NCBI RefSeq assembly: GCF_004796535.1
Contig: NZ_SPHY01000003.1
Span: 277,022 to 341,021, forward strand
Direction: 5' to 3'
DNA: 64,000 nucleotides
DNA from: Sphingomonas flavalba
Lineage (GTDB): Bacteria > Pseudomonadota > Alphaproteobacteria > Sphingomonadales > Sphingomonadaceae
Shown here: piece by piece, positions 46,318 through 57,236 of the stretch
Layout of the letters: each line of letters begins with the position of its first letter
How positions within the stretch are numbered: the first letter of the stretch is position 1
Notes under the pieces: model-generated
Told to the model about the DNA's origin: nothing
What the model saw: only the letters and a program-made list of their open reading frames with translations
Database searches by the model: none
Made by a program: the position numbers and the translations under genes

Positions 46318-46958
46318 GCGCGACGCTGTTCGACTATTGGCGTTCCTCGGCAAGTTATCGGGTCAGGATCGCCCTCAACCTGAAGGGCATTTCCTACAGC
46401 AGGATTCCGGTGTCGCTGCTCGACGGCGCGCAACTTTCCCCCGATAACTTAGTACGCAACCCGCAGGGCATGGTGCCGACGCTGGCGATCGACGGGCTGG
46501 AGTTGACCCAGTCGCTGGCGATCATCGCCTATCTCGACCGGCGTGATCCGGCCCCGCCGCTGCTGCCCGCCGACCCGGCGCGCCACGCCCGCGCGCTAGC
46601 GATGGCGCTGGTCGTCGCCTGCGACATCCACCCGCTCGATAACCTCAGGGTGCTGCGCTACCTTGGCAGCGAATTGGGGGTGGAGCAGTCGGCGCGCGAC
46701 GCCTGGTACCGTCACTGGATCAGCGAAGGTTTCGCCGCGCTGGAGGCGATGGCCGGGGAGGCCGGCGCCGGCCCGTTCCTCGGCGGCGCGGCGCCCGACA
46801 TCGCCGACATCTGCCTGGTGCCGCAGATGTACAATGCCCGCCGCCTGGCGGTGGACCTGGCGCCCTATCCTATGCTGGTCGCCGCCGACGCCGCCGCGCA
46901 GGCGCTGCCCGCCTTCGCCGACGCCCACCCCGACCGAGTGAAGCCCGCCGATGCGTAA
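46314..46958 (+). CDS. maiA: Maleylacetoacetate isomerase (zeta-class GST)
   Basis: A 214-residue zeta-class glutathione transferase. The active-site motif YWRSSASYRVRIALNLKG (SSCxWRVRIAL in the family, here SSASYRVRIAL) lacks the usual Cys. VPTL with the following G-site Ser (LTQSLAIIAYLD) is intact. Loss of the active-site Cys is compatible with isomerase activity in some members. Tyrosine degradation is the expected pathway, but no hmgA or fahA neighbour is present, so the physiological substrate is uncertain. Confidence 0.83.
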   Translation: MSATLFDYWRSSASYRVRIALNLKGISYSRIPVSLLDGAQLSPDNLVRNPQGMVPTLAIDGLELTQSLAIIAYLDRRDPAPPLLPADPARHARALAMALVVACDIHPLDNLRVLRYLGSELGVEQSARDAWYRHWISEGFAALEAMAGEAGAGPFLGGAAPDIADICLVPQMYNARRLAVDLAPYPMLVAADAAAQALPAFADAHPDRVKPADA

Positions 46959-48984
46959 GCCGTTTGCCGTATTGCCGCTGCTGCTGGCCACCCCCGCGCT
47001 GGCCGAGGCGCCGGACATCGTCGTCACCGGCGGCGGCCTCGCCCCGTCGATCGGCGAGACGGCCTATGACCTGATCGTCATCGACCGCGAGCGGATCGAC
47101 GGCACCGCCAGCGGCCGGGTCGAGGATGTGCTGCGCGATGTCGCCGGGCTCCAGCAGTTCCGCCGCTCCGACGCGCGCTCCGCCCATCCGACCAGCCAGG
47201 GGCTGACGCTGCGCGGGCTGGGCGGCAATGCGTCGAGCCGGGCGCTGCTCGTCCTCGACGGGGTGCCGCAAAGCGACCCGTTCGGCGGATCGGTGACGCT
47301 GTCCGCCTATACGCCGGAACGGCTGGGGACGATCCGCGTGACGCGCGGTGGCGGAGCGGGCGCGCTGGGCCCGGGCGCGCTCGCCGGGACGATCGAATTG
47401 GAGAGCGCGGATGCCGGCACCCTGCCCGGCCTCGCCGCCGGCCTCGCCTATGGCAGCCGCGACGCCGTCGACGCGAACGCCGGGGTGGCGGGACGGCTGG
47501 GCGCCGGCCATGCCAGCGTATCCGCCGCCTATGCGCGCGGCGACGGCTTCGTACCGATCCTTGCCGGCCAGCGCGGCAGCGTTGACCGGCCTGCGCCCTA
47601 TGAGCAGGCCAGCCTCGCCGCACGCGCAGTGGTGCCGGTCGGCGCGGCGACCGAGCTTCAGGCGTCTATGCTCGGCTTCGTCGACCGGCGCGAGCGCGGC
47701 ACCGCCTATACCGACAACAGCAGCCGCGGCGCCGACGCCAGTATCCGGCTGGTCGGGCGGGGGGCCTGGGGCTGGTCGGCGCTGGCCTATCTGCAGGCGC
47801 GCAGCTTCGCCGGCGAGTTCGCCTCGATCGCCGCCGACCGCAACAGCATCAGCCAGAGCCTCGACCAGTACAACACCCCGGCGACCGGGCTGGGCGCCCG
47901 GGTCGAGCTGCGCCCGCCGGTCGGGCAGGATATCGAACTGCGGCTAGGCGCCGACTGGCGGCGGACCAGCGGACGGACGCAGGAGCTGGCGACCTTCGTC
48001 GCCGGGGCGCCGACGCGCGGACGCGTCGCTGGCGGGCGGACCGACACGCTGGGCGCTTTTGCCGAGGCATCGGCGAAGCTGGGCACGCTGACTCTGACCG
48101 GCGGCGGCCGGATCGACCATTGGGCGATCGCCAACGGCCGGCTGCGCGAATGGCCGCTGGCCGGCGGGCCGATGCTGACCGACAGCCGCTTTGCCGACCG
48201 CAGCGGCTGGCGACCAACAGCGCGGGCCGGTGTCGCCTGGGCGGCGGCCCCGGCGCTGACCCTGCGCGCCGCCGCCTATACCGGCTGGCGGCTGCCGACG
48301 CTGAACGAGCTGTACCGGCCGTTCCGTGCCGGGGCCGACGCGACCGCCGCCAACGCCGCGCTGAAGCCGGAGCGGATGCGCGGGGCGGAGCTGGGAGCGG
48401 ACTGGCGGCCGACGGACGGCGTCAGCGTCGGCGCGACGCTGTTCACCAGCCGGCTGGACGACGCGATCGCCAACATCACCCTCGCCAGCGGGCCCGGCAC
48501 TTTTCCCGGCGTCGGCTTTGTGTCCGCGGCCGGTGTCTACCGTCAGCGCGGCAACCTCGATCGTATCACAGCGCGCGGGATCGAATTCGACGCATCGGCG
48601 CGACTCGGCGATTTCGCGCTTGCCGCCTCCTATGCCCATACGCGATCGACCGTGCATGCGAGCGGCGCCGCCGCGCCCCTCGACGGGCTGCGGCCCGCGC
48701 AGACGCCGCGCCACATGGCGTCGGCGACGCTTGGCTGGCGCTGGCTGTCGACGACGCTGCGCTACGTCTCCGCCCAGTATGAGGACGACCAGAATGCGCG
48801 GGCGCTGACCGATGCGCTGACCGTCGACGCGCGGATCGCGGTGCCGCTGACCGGTGGTCTGACGGTGGAGCTGCGCGGCGAGAATATCGGCAATACGCGG
48901 GTCGACGCCACGATTTCCGGTGCCGGGATCATCGAACGCACGGCGCCTAGGACGGTGTGGTTCGGGCTTAACTGGCGGGGGTAG
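46951..48984 (+). CDS. TonB-dependent receptor, compact
   Basis: A 677-residue outer-membrane receptor with a short signal peptide (AVLPLLLATPALAEAP). The plug carries RVEDVLRDVAGLQQFRRSD, LTLRGLGGNASSRALLVLDGVPQSDPFGG and TLSAYTPERLGTIRVTRGGGAGALGPGALAG; a barrel follows, ending in a terminal aromatic segment (VWFGLNWRG). The plug resembles cobalamin/metal-type receptors, but the ligand is unknown. The gene overlaps maiA by 8 bases, an unusual operon context. Confidence 0.9.
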   Translation: MRKPFAVLPLLLATPALAEAPDIVVTGGGLAPSIGETAYDLIVIDRERIDGTASGRVEDVLRDVAGLQQFRRSDARSAHPTSQGLTLRGLGGNASSRALLVLDGVPQSDPFGGSVTLSAYTPERLGTIRVTRGGGAGALGPGALAGTIELESADAGTLPGLAAGLAYGSRDAVDANAGVAGRLGAGHASVSAAYARGDGFVPILAGQRGSVDRPAPYEQASLAARAVVPVGAATELQASMLGFVDRRERGTAYTDNSSRGADASIRLVGRGAWGWSALAYLQARSFAGEFASIAADRNSISQSLDQYNTPATGLGARVELRPPVGQDIELRLGADWRRTSGRTQELATFVAGAPTRGRVAGGRTDTLGAFAEASAKLGTLTLTGGGRIDHWAIANGRLREWPLAGGPMLTDSRFADRSGWRPTARAGVAWAAAPALTLRAAAYTGWRLPTLNELYRPFRAGADATAANAALKPERMRGAELGADWRPTDGVSVGATLFTSRLDDAIANITLASGPGTFPGVGFVSAAGVYRQRGNLDRITARGIEFDASARLGDFALAASYAHTRSTVHASGAAAPLDGLRPAQTPRHMASATLGWRWLSTTLRYVSAQYEDDQNARALTDALTVDARIAVPLTGGLTVELRGENIGNTRVDATISGAGIIERTAPRTVWFGLNWRG

Positions 48985-49021
48985 GAAGCGGAACGCGGTC
49001 GGATCGTGCGCCCCTCGCCTT

Positions 49022-49098
49022 CGCTCGGGATGGACGGGTTTGAGTGCGGGACCGCGGCTCGCCTTTCCCCTAGTTTTTTTCTCCATCCATCCCGAGCG
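49022..49098. repeat. 13-base inverted repeat in an intergenic region
   Basis: CGCTCGGGATGGA (49022-49034) is the exact reverse complement of 49086-49098, separated by 51 bases, between two convergent genes. The CCCGAGCGTAGTCGAGG wording resembles a dispersed repeat seen in sphingomonads. A run of seven Ts lies between the arms. Confidence 0.5.
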
Positions 49099-49119
49099 TA
49101 GTCGAGGGACACAAAGCTC

Positions 49120-49455
49120 TTATCCCTTGTTCTTCTTTGCCTTTTTCGGCTTAGTGATGAAGGTTTCCAGCAGGGTCTCGATGCGGGCGAGGCGGGCGTC
49201 GACGGTGTCGAGACGTTCGGTCAGCCGGGCGATGTCGGCGCGACTCGGCATGGCGGCGGCGGCGAGCGCCTGGCCGACTAGCTCGCTGCCCAGCGTCCGC
49301 GCCTTGGCCGGGGCGGCGGTTGCATTGTTGACGGCGCGGGCGAACTCCCCGGTTTTCAGCAGGCTGCTGCCGAATTCCTGGGCGATGCTCTCCCACTGGC
49401 CGAGCATGTCGCGAACGAAGGCGGCCCTGTCCGGGTTGGCTGGATCGCTAGTCAT
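49120..49455 (-). CDS. Short PhaE-like coiled-coil protein
   Basis: A 111-residue cytoplasmic protein. The first half (DPANPDRAAFVRDMLGQWESIAQEFGSSLLKTGEF) is helical. The second half (MPSRADIARLTERLDTVDARLARIETLLETF) has regular heptads and recalls the C terminus of PhaE, the PHA synthase partner. The last dozen residues are strongly basic (KPKKAKKNKG). Length is far shorter than PhaE, so a granule-associated or phasin-like role is only inferred. The ATG at 49455 is the first giving a plausible N terminus. Confidence 0.6.
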   Translation of the reverse strand: MTSDPANPDRAAFVRDMLGQWESIAQEFGSSLLKTGEFARAVNNATAAPAKARTLGSELVGQALAAAAMPSRADIARLTERLDTVDARLARIETLLETFITKPKKAKKNKG

Positions 49456-49578
49456 CGCGGCATCATTCGTCCGTCCGGGCCGTCCGTCAAGCGGCACGGA
49501 ATTCAGGGATGCGGCAAGGCTGGCGACAGGATAGGGGGCTATTGAAGCGGCGGGATATTCTCGGGCGGAAAGGCGAGC

Positions 49579-50706
49579 ATGATGGACAGTGCCGATTTTC
49601 TGATCGTCGGCGGCGGCGTTGCCGGCCTGTCGCTGGCGGCACGGCTCGGCAGCCACGGCCGCGTCGTGGTGCTGGAGGGCGAACAGGCGCTGGGCTATCA
49701 CAGCTCCGGGCGCAGCGTCACCTTCTCCCACTACGGGATCGGCAACGCCACGGTACGCGCACTGACGCGGTGGAGCCGCGCCTTCTTCCTCGATCCGCCC
49801 GACGGCTTTTCGCCGCTATGCCACCGGATGCCGGCGCTGTTCGTCGCGACCGCCGAGATGCTGGACACGCTGGCCACGCTGGAGGCGACGACGCGCGGCC
49901 TGTCACCGGGGGTCGAGCGGCTCGACGCGGAGGGGATGCGCGCGCTGTGCCCGGTGCTGCGGCTAGGCGACGACGCGATCGTCGCCGGCTTCGCCGACCA
50001 TGACGGGCTGAAGCTCGACGCCGACGCGCTGCTCCAGGGCTACGCGCGGGCCGCCCGCGCCGGCGGCGGCCGGGTCGAGACCGACGCGGCGATCGAGGCG
50101 ATCGCCCATGACGGCGGCGCCTGGGTGGTGACGGCGCGCAACGGCCGGCGCTGGGCCGCGCCGGTGCTGGTCGACGCCGCCGGCGCCTGGGCCGACGGGG
50201 TCGCCGCGCTGGCCGGGGTGGTGCCGCTGGGCGTCACGCCGCTGCGGCGGACGATCATCGTCGTCGACGCGCCGGACGGCGCCGACACGCGGGGCTGGCC
50301 GTTCGTCAAAAGCGCGGTCGACGATTTCTACCTGATGCCCGAATCTGGCCGGCTGCTCGCCTCGCCGGTCGACGAGACTCCGAGCGCGCCGTGCGACGCC
50401 CAGCCGGAAGAGTACGACATCGCCGTCGCTGCCGACCGGCTGGCGCATTTCACCACCATCGTCCCGCGGCGGATCGGCCATAGTTGGGCGGGGCTGCGCA
50501 GCTTCACCCGCGACCGGGTGCCCGCCGCCGGCTTCGCCCCGGATGCGCCGGGGTTCTTCTGGCTGGCCGGGCAAGGCGGCTACGGCCTGCAAACAGCACC
50601 GGCGATGGCAGAGATCGCGGCGGCGCTGATCACCGGCACGCCACTGCCGGCGATGCCCGGCGTCGACCCGGCTGCCGTCACCGTCGAACGACTCTATGGC
50701 CGGTAA
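49579..50706 (+). CDS. FAD-dependent amine/D-amino-acid oxidoreductase (DauA-like)
   Basis: A 375-residue DAO-family flavoprotein. The FAD motif VGGGVAGLSLAARL lies near residues 10-23, and GYHSSGRSVTFSHYG follows, close to the D-arginine dehydrogenase DauA pattern. Later, VDAAGAWAD and GLRSFTRDRVPAAGFAP with GQGGYGLQTAPAMAE complete the fold. Oxidative deamination of a D-amino acid is likely; the substrate is not certain. A hairpin terminator follows. Confidence 0.83.
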   Translation: MMDSADFLIVGGGVAGLSLAARLGSHGRVVVLEGEQALGYHSSGRSVTFSHYGIGNATVRALTRWSRAFFLDPPDGFSPLCHRMPALFVATAEMLDTLATLEATTRGLSPGVERLDAEGMRALCPVLRLGDDAIVAGFADHDGLKLDADALLQGYARAARAGGGRVETDAAIEAIAHDGGAWVVTARNGRRWAAPVLVDAAGAWADGVAALAGVVPLGVTPLRRTIIVVDAPDGADTRGWPFVKSAVDDFYLMPESGRLLASPVDETPSAPCDAQPEEYDIAVAADRLAHFTTIVPRRIGHSWAGLRSFTRDRVPAAGFAPDAPGFFWLAGQGGYGLQTAPAMAEIAAALITGTPLPAMPGVDPAAVTVERLYGR

Positions 50707-50710
50707 AGGA

Positions 50711-50744
50711 GAAGGGGCGCCCCGGTTGCCCGGAACGCCCCTTC
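50711..50744. terminator. Hairpin between FAD oxidase and phasin genes
   Basis: Arms GAAGGGGCG (50711-50719) and CGCCCCTTC (50736-50744) form a 9-base perfect stem between convergent genes and may serve both directions. No strong T run follows. Confidence 0.5.
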
Positions 50745-50789
50745 GGTACGCCTTACTGAAAACGCTTTACTGAAGACGCGGCGCCTGGC

Positions 50790-51410
50790 TCAGGCGGCGA
50801 TCTTGATCTTCTCCGCCGCGACCGCGATGCGGTTCGACAGCGGCTGGAACACGTCGCCGGCCAGCTTCAGCAGGGCCTCGGTGTTCTTCGACGCGTCGGC
50901 GACGAAAGCGTCGAACGATTCGCGGGCATATTCACTCTGCAGCTGGAACAGCTCGGTCGGCGACTTGACCGACGCGAAGCCCTTCAGCGTCGCGGTGGCC
51001 TTCTCGTAGTTCTTGCGGGCGGTGTCGGCAGCCTGCTGGCCGAACGCCTCGGCGCCCTTCGCGGCGACCTTGGCCGATTCGACGACGGCTTCGATGTTGC
51101 CCTTGTTGAAGGCGTGCAGTTCCTCGACGAGCTTGGTGCCCTTCTCGAACGCGTCCTTCGAACGGGTGTTGAAATCGCCGAACAGCGCCTGGGCGCGGTC
51201 GGTGGCTTCGCTGGTCAGCTTGGTGATGGTCTCGGTCACGATCTCTGATCCTTTCTCGGTGGTGGAGGCGGCGGCCGGCTCCACGATGTCCTGAACGATG
51301 GCGCTGGCCTTGACGGCTTGCGCCGCCTTGGCCGTCACGGCGGGCTTGGCCGACGCCTTGCCGGCGGCCCTGGTCGCGCGCTTGCCGTTCGTGGTGCTGT
51401 TGCTGGTCAT
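50790..51410 (-). CDS. Phasin-family protein
   Basis: A PHB granule coat protein of about 206 residues. A disordered Ala/Lys-rich N terminus (TTNGKRATRAAGKASAKP...) is followed by a Phasin_2-type helical domain: ALFGDFNTRSKDAFEKGTKLVEELHAFNKGNIEAVVESAKVAAKGAE, then KSPTELFQLQSEYARESFDAFV. ATG 51410 has CGGAG 8 bases upstream; ATG 51443 is an alternative without one. TTGCA palindromes at 51442-51458 and 51488-51503 lie upstream, matching the operator at the patatin/bdhA operon. Confidence 0.9.
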   Translation of the reverse strand: MTSNSTTNGKRATRAAGKASAKPAVTAKAAQAVKASAIVQDIVEPAAASTTEKGSEIVTETITKLTSEATDRAQALFGDFNTRSKDAFEKGTKLVEELHAFNKGNIEAVVESAKVAAKGAEAFGQQAADTARKNYEKATATLKGFASVKSPTELFQLQSEYARESFDAFVADASKNTEALLKLAGDVFQPLSNRIAVAAEKIKIAA

Positions 51411-51441
51411 AACGGCGCTCCGAACGTCACTTTCCTTGCTC

Positions 51442-51503
51442 ATGTTGCGCTGCAATATAATCTTCTCGAGCGGATTGCAAGCGATTTTTGTGCATTGCAA
51501 CAA
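51442..51503. promoter_or_regulatory. TTGCA operator cluster upstream of the phasin gene
   Basis: The 51442-51458 site matches 15 of 17 bases of the perfect palindrome at the patatin gene. A second element, TTGTGCATTGCAACAA (51488-51503), and a lone ATTGCAA (near 51474) lie upstream. TTGC...GCAA spacing is that of known PhaR repressor sites. Regulation by PhaR is inferred. Confidence 0.6.
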
Positions 51504-51604
51504 AATTGTCAGAATCGCCCGCTCCAGGGTGGCCGCGCGACTTTGCCGTGCTATTCTCGGCATATGCGGGGACGGGCGGCAGATCAGCGCCGGCGGTACG
51601 GCCG

Positions 51605-52198
51605 ATGACCCGATTGCTGCCGGCGGCGGCGCGGGAAACGACGCCGTGGAAGAACGGCGGCGGCGTTACCGCGACCGTGGCCAGCGCCCCCGACGGCGTC
51701 GGGCTCGACGGTTTCCGCTGGCGGGTCAGCCTTGCCGAGGTCGCCAGCGCCGGGCCGTTTTCCGCCTTTCCCGGCATCGACCGGCACCTGAGCGTGCTCG
51801 ACGGCGTCTTGCGGCTGGATGTCGCCGGGCGGACGGTGACGCTAGCAGCGGGGGACGAGGGCCTTGCCTTTCCCGGCGACGCGGCGGTGTTCGGCACCCC
51901 GCTGGGCGGCGTGGTCACCGACTGTAACGTGATGACCCGGCGCGGGCGGGCACGGGCGGCGGTGACGCCGGTCGACGACGGCCGCGTCGCCCGGCCGGAG
52001 GGCGCGACCCTGCTGCTGCTGGCGCTGGCGCCGGCGGTGCTGACCGCCGGGGGCGCCGCATATCGGCTGACTCCGCGCGACGCGCTGCTGGTCGACGATC
52101 AACCCGAGGTCGCGGTCGCCGGGCGGTGCCTGGCGATCACCCTGATCGACACGGACGCGATCAGAAATGCGCCAGATAGCCGCCGTCGACGGCGATGA
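51605..52198 (+). CDS. HutD/Ves-family cupin protein
   Basis: A 197-residue double-stranded beta-helix protein of the HutD/Ves family. The diagnostic TPWKNGGGVTATVAS opening and GFRWRVSLAEVASAGPFSAFPGIDRHLSVLDG are clear. HutD is linked to histidine utilisation in other bacteria and Ves is cold-induced, but biochemical function is unclear. No hut genes are nearby. Its 3' end overlaps the convergent SDR gene by 38 bases. The ribosome site is weak. Confidence 0.83.
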   Translation: MTRLLPAAARETTPWKNGGGVTATVASAPDGVGLDGFRWRVSLAEVASAGPFSAFPGIDRHLSVLDGVLRLDVAGRTVTLAAGDEGLAFPGDAAVFGTPLGGVVTDCNVMTRRGRARAAVTPVDDGRVARPEGATLLLLALAPAVLTAGGAAYRLTPRDALLVDDQPEVAVAGRCLAITLIDTDAIRNAPDSRRRRR

Positions 52199-52922
52199 CC
52201 TGCCCGGTCACATAGGCGGCCGCCGGCGAGGCGAGGAAGGTCACCGCCCCTTCGATCTCCCCCGGAGCGCCCCAGCGGCCGAGCGCGGTGCGGCGGGCGA
52301 GATGGGCGGCGACGGCGGGATCGTCGACCATGGCTCGGTTGGCCTCGCTGGCGAAATAGCCGGGTGCGACGGCGTTGACCGTGATCCCCGCCGGGCCCAG
52401 TTCCGCCGCGAGCGCGCGGGTCAGCGCCGCCAGCCCGCCCTTCGACGCGGTATAGGCGGCATCGCCGGCGCGGGCGATCGGCCCGGCGATCGAGGTGATG
52501 TTGATGATCCGCCCGCCAGCCGGCATGTGCGGCACGACCAGCCGCGCCAGATCGAGCGGGGCGACCAGATTGACTTCGAGCAGCCGGCGCACCGCCGCCC
52601 GATCCAGAGCGGCGAGCGGTCGCCGGTCCCGCGCGCCGGCGTTGTTGACGAGGATGTCGACCCGCCGGTGGGCGGCGACCAATTGGTCGACCGCCGCCGC
52701 CGTCGCGGCTTCGTCGGCCAGATCGGCGACGACGGTGTCGGCGCGGCGGCCGCCCGCCGCCAGCGTTGCCGCCGCCGTGTCGAGTCGCGCCTGATCGCGG
52801 CCGTGGAGAACCACCGTCGCGCCTGCCGCCGCCAGCCCGCGCGCCGCCGCGAAGCCAAGTCCGCCGGCGGCGCCGGTGATCAGCGCGACCCGGCCGGAAA
52901 GAGGGTTATAAACGTCTGACAT
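52161..52922 (-). CDS. Short-chain dehydrogenase/reductase
   Basis: A 253-residue SDR. The nucleotide motif [20 protein letters not shown], the catalytic Ser in ITSIAG, and YTASKGG form a complete active site. The C-terminal [15 protein letters not shown] and [19 protein letters not shown] are classical. A gluconate 5-dehydrogenase or 3-oxoacyl-ACP reductase role is typical of similar sequences, but the substrate is not identified. It is divergent from acnA and overlaps the HutD gene tail. Confidence 0.85.
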   Translation of the reverse strand: MSDVYNPLSGRVALITGAAGGLGFAAARGLAAAGATVVLHGRDQARLDTAAATLAAGGRRADTVVADLADEAATAAAVDQLVAAHRRVDILVNNAGARDRRPLAALDRAAVRRLLEVNLVAPLDLARLVVPHMPAGGRIINITSIAGPIARAGDAAYTASKGGLAALTRALAAELGPAGITVNAVAPGYFASEANRAMVDDPAVAAHLARRTALGRWGAPGEIEGAVTFLASPAAAYVTGQVIAVDGGYLAHF

Positions 52923-53020
52923 CGGCAGCTCCCGCCGCCCCTATGCCCGGCCCCGCCCCGCCAGGCCAGCCCGCCGGGATGCGCGCGCCACCCTTCCCCA
53001 AGCCCTACCCCCTCGCTATA

Positions 53021-53043
53021 GCGCCAGCGAATCTCGCTAGCGC
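53021..53043 (+). promoter_or_regulatory. Hairpin in the acnA leader
   Basis: GCGCCAGCGA (53021-53030) pairs with TCGCTAGCGC (53034-53043), with one internal mismatch, around a 3-base loop. It ends 5 bases before the acnA ribosome site (AAAGGAAA) and could modulate translation. No matching known riboregulator was recognised. Confidence 0.4.
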
Positions 53044-53062
53044 AGCACAAAGGAAACGCCCC

Positions 53063-55720
<2,658 letters not shown>

Positions 55721-55728
55721 GCCGGTCG

Positions 55729-55760
55729 TTTCGCCCCCGGATAGCGGTCCGGGGGCGAAA
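55729..55760. terminator. Strong hairpin after acnA
   Basis: Perfect 13-base arms TTTCGCCCCCGGA and TCCGGGGGCGAAA enclose a 6-base loop 8 bases after acnA. It is followed by A rather than T on the plus strand, so it is not a canonical intrinsic terminator for acnA, but its position and stability suggest a 3' end. Confidence 0.55.
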
Positions 55761-55770
55761 AAATGCGTGA

Positions 55771-55799
55771 TTGACGATAGTTAACGCCTGATCAAGATT
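55771..55799 (+). promoter_or_regulatory. Candidate promoter of the PEP-CTERM protease
   Basis: TTGACG (55771-55776) matches five of six -35 bases; AAGATT (55794-55799) after 17 bases is a partial -10. A perfect hairpin (55811-55829) follows in the leader before the ATG at 55854. Confidence 0.4.
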
Positions 55800-55853
55800 T
55801 CCCCTCATGTCGTCCCGCGCCGCGGGACGATCAAACAGGGAAAGGCGTTTTGT

Positions 55854-57182
55854 ATGAAAAAGGGTCAATTCGCTCTGATCGCGGCCACGGCGCTGGCGGG
55901 GTTCGCGACACCGGCTTCTGCTTTGAACATCATCCTGCGCAGTACCGACGGCAGCTTCACCAGCGCGCCGAACGGGGGGGCGGCGCTCTATGCGTTCCAG
56001 AAAGCAGCCAATTACTGGAACCAGACGCTTACCAACAACACCACGCTGATCTTCGATATCCACTTCGCGGCGCTGCGGCCGGGGGTGCTGGGGTCGACCG
56101 GCAGCAATTCCATCGATACCCGGATCAGCGACGTTTACACGCAACTGAACGCGACCAAGACCTCCGCCCTCGACCAGATCGCGGTCGCCGGGCTGACGCC
56201 GCTCAGCGCCAACGGCGGCCTTGCGATGCGGGTCAACGCGCCGGCGACTCCGGCGGGCGGGGGTATCGACACCGCCGCGGCGACCTATCTCGACAATGAC
56301 GACAGCTACAACAACCTATATCTGAACCAGAATACGGCCAACAACCGGGCGCTGGGCATCGGTTTCGACAATGCCGACACCGCCTTCGCCTACTACCACG
56401 ATGTCTTTGGCGAGGACTACAATGCCGACGCCGATGCCGACATCACCTTCAGTTCCAACTTCGCGTTCGATTTCGACCCGAGCGACGGCATCTCGGTCGG
56501 CACCTATGACTTCGTCGCGGTGGCGATCCACGAGATGGGCCATGCGCTGGGCTTCGTAAGCGGCGTCGATCTCTACGATTATTACGGCGGGCCGGATGGG
56601 CCCGGCGCCGCCGACCTGCTCGACTTCGATTTCAACGACACTTCGATCGGCTCGACGCTCGACATGTTCCGCTATGGCAACGGCTTCAACGCCGACGGCA
56701 GCCGCCAGCTGCAGTGGGCAGCCGGTGGCCGACCCGCCTTCTTCTCGATCGACGGCGAGACTCCGTTCAACTTCGACCATCAGAGCGAGGCGGAAATGGC
56801 GTCCTTCTCGACCGGCCGCTACAACGGCGACGGCGAGCAGGCGTCGCACTGGAAGGACAACGACGCCTTCGTCACTGCGAACGGCTGTTTCATCGAATCG
56901 CGGGCGATCGGCATCATGGACCCCACGGCCGCGGCCTGCAGCATGGGCGTGCTGACCAGCAACGATCTCGCAGCGTTCGATGCGATCGGCTACAACCTTG
57001 GCTTCGATATCCTCGGCGACCGTGGCTACACCTTTGACAGCAGGCAGGTATTCGCGCTGGGCGGCCTCGCCATCGCCCAGGTGCCGGAACCGGCGACATG
57101 GGCGATGCTGATCCTCGGTTTCGGCCTGATCGGCGCCGGGATGCGGCGGGCGCGCACGCGCGCGCGCATTGTCTTCGCCTGA
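55854..57182 (+). CDS. PEPxxWA-CTERM metalloprotease (NF038122-like)
   Basis: A 442-residue secreted zinc protease. The signal peptide ends near residue 23 (ASALN). The zinc motif HEMGHALGF lies near residue 226. Asp/Asn-rich segments (ADADADITFSSNFAFDFDPSDG) may bind calcium. The C terminus has the sorting signal VPEPATWAMLILGFGLIGAGM followed by Arg-rich RRARTR: PEPxxWA, one helix and a basic tail, as handled by exosortase and rhombosortase-like systems in sphingomonads. No exosortase gene is nearby. A terminator follows. Confidence 0.88.
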   Translation: MKKGQFALIAATALAGFATPASALNIILRSTDGSFTSAPNGGAALYAFQKAANYWNQTLTNNTTLIFDIHFAALRPGVLGSTGSNSIDTRISDVYTQLNATKTSALDQIAVAGLTPLSANGGLAMRVNAPATPAGGGIDTAAATYLDNDDSYNNLYLNQNTANNRALGIGFDNADTAFAYYHDVFGEDYNADADADITFSSNFAFDFDPSDGISVGTYDFVAVAIHEMGHALGFVSGVDLYDYYGGPDGPGAADLLDFDFNDTSIGSTLDMFRYGNGFNADGSRQLQWAAGGRPAFFSIDGETPFNFDHQSEAEMASFSTGRYNGDGEQASHWKDNDAFVTANGCFIESRAIGIMDPTAAACSMGVLTSNDLAAFDAIGYNLGFDILGDRGYTFDSRQVFALGGLAIAQVPEPATWAMLILGFGLIGAGMRRARTRARIVFA

Positions 57183-57202
57183 CCTCGCTGGATTGCAAAT
57201 GG

Positions 57203-57236
57203 CCCCGCCCGCTTCAACGGGCGGGGTCTTCTTATT
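57203..57236 (+). terminator. Intrinsic terminator after the PEP-CTERM protease
   Basis: CCCCGCCCG (57203-57211) and CGGGCGGGG (57218-57226) with a 6-base loop are followed by TCTTCTTATT. Canonical for the plus strand; it may also act on the converging cyclotransferase gene. Confidence 0.8.
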
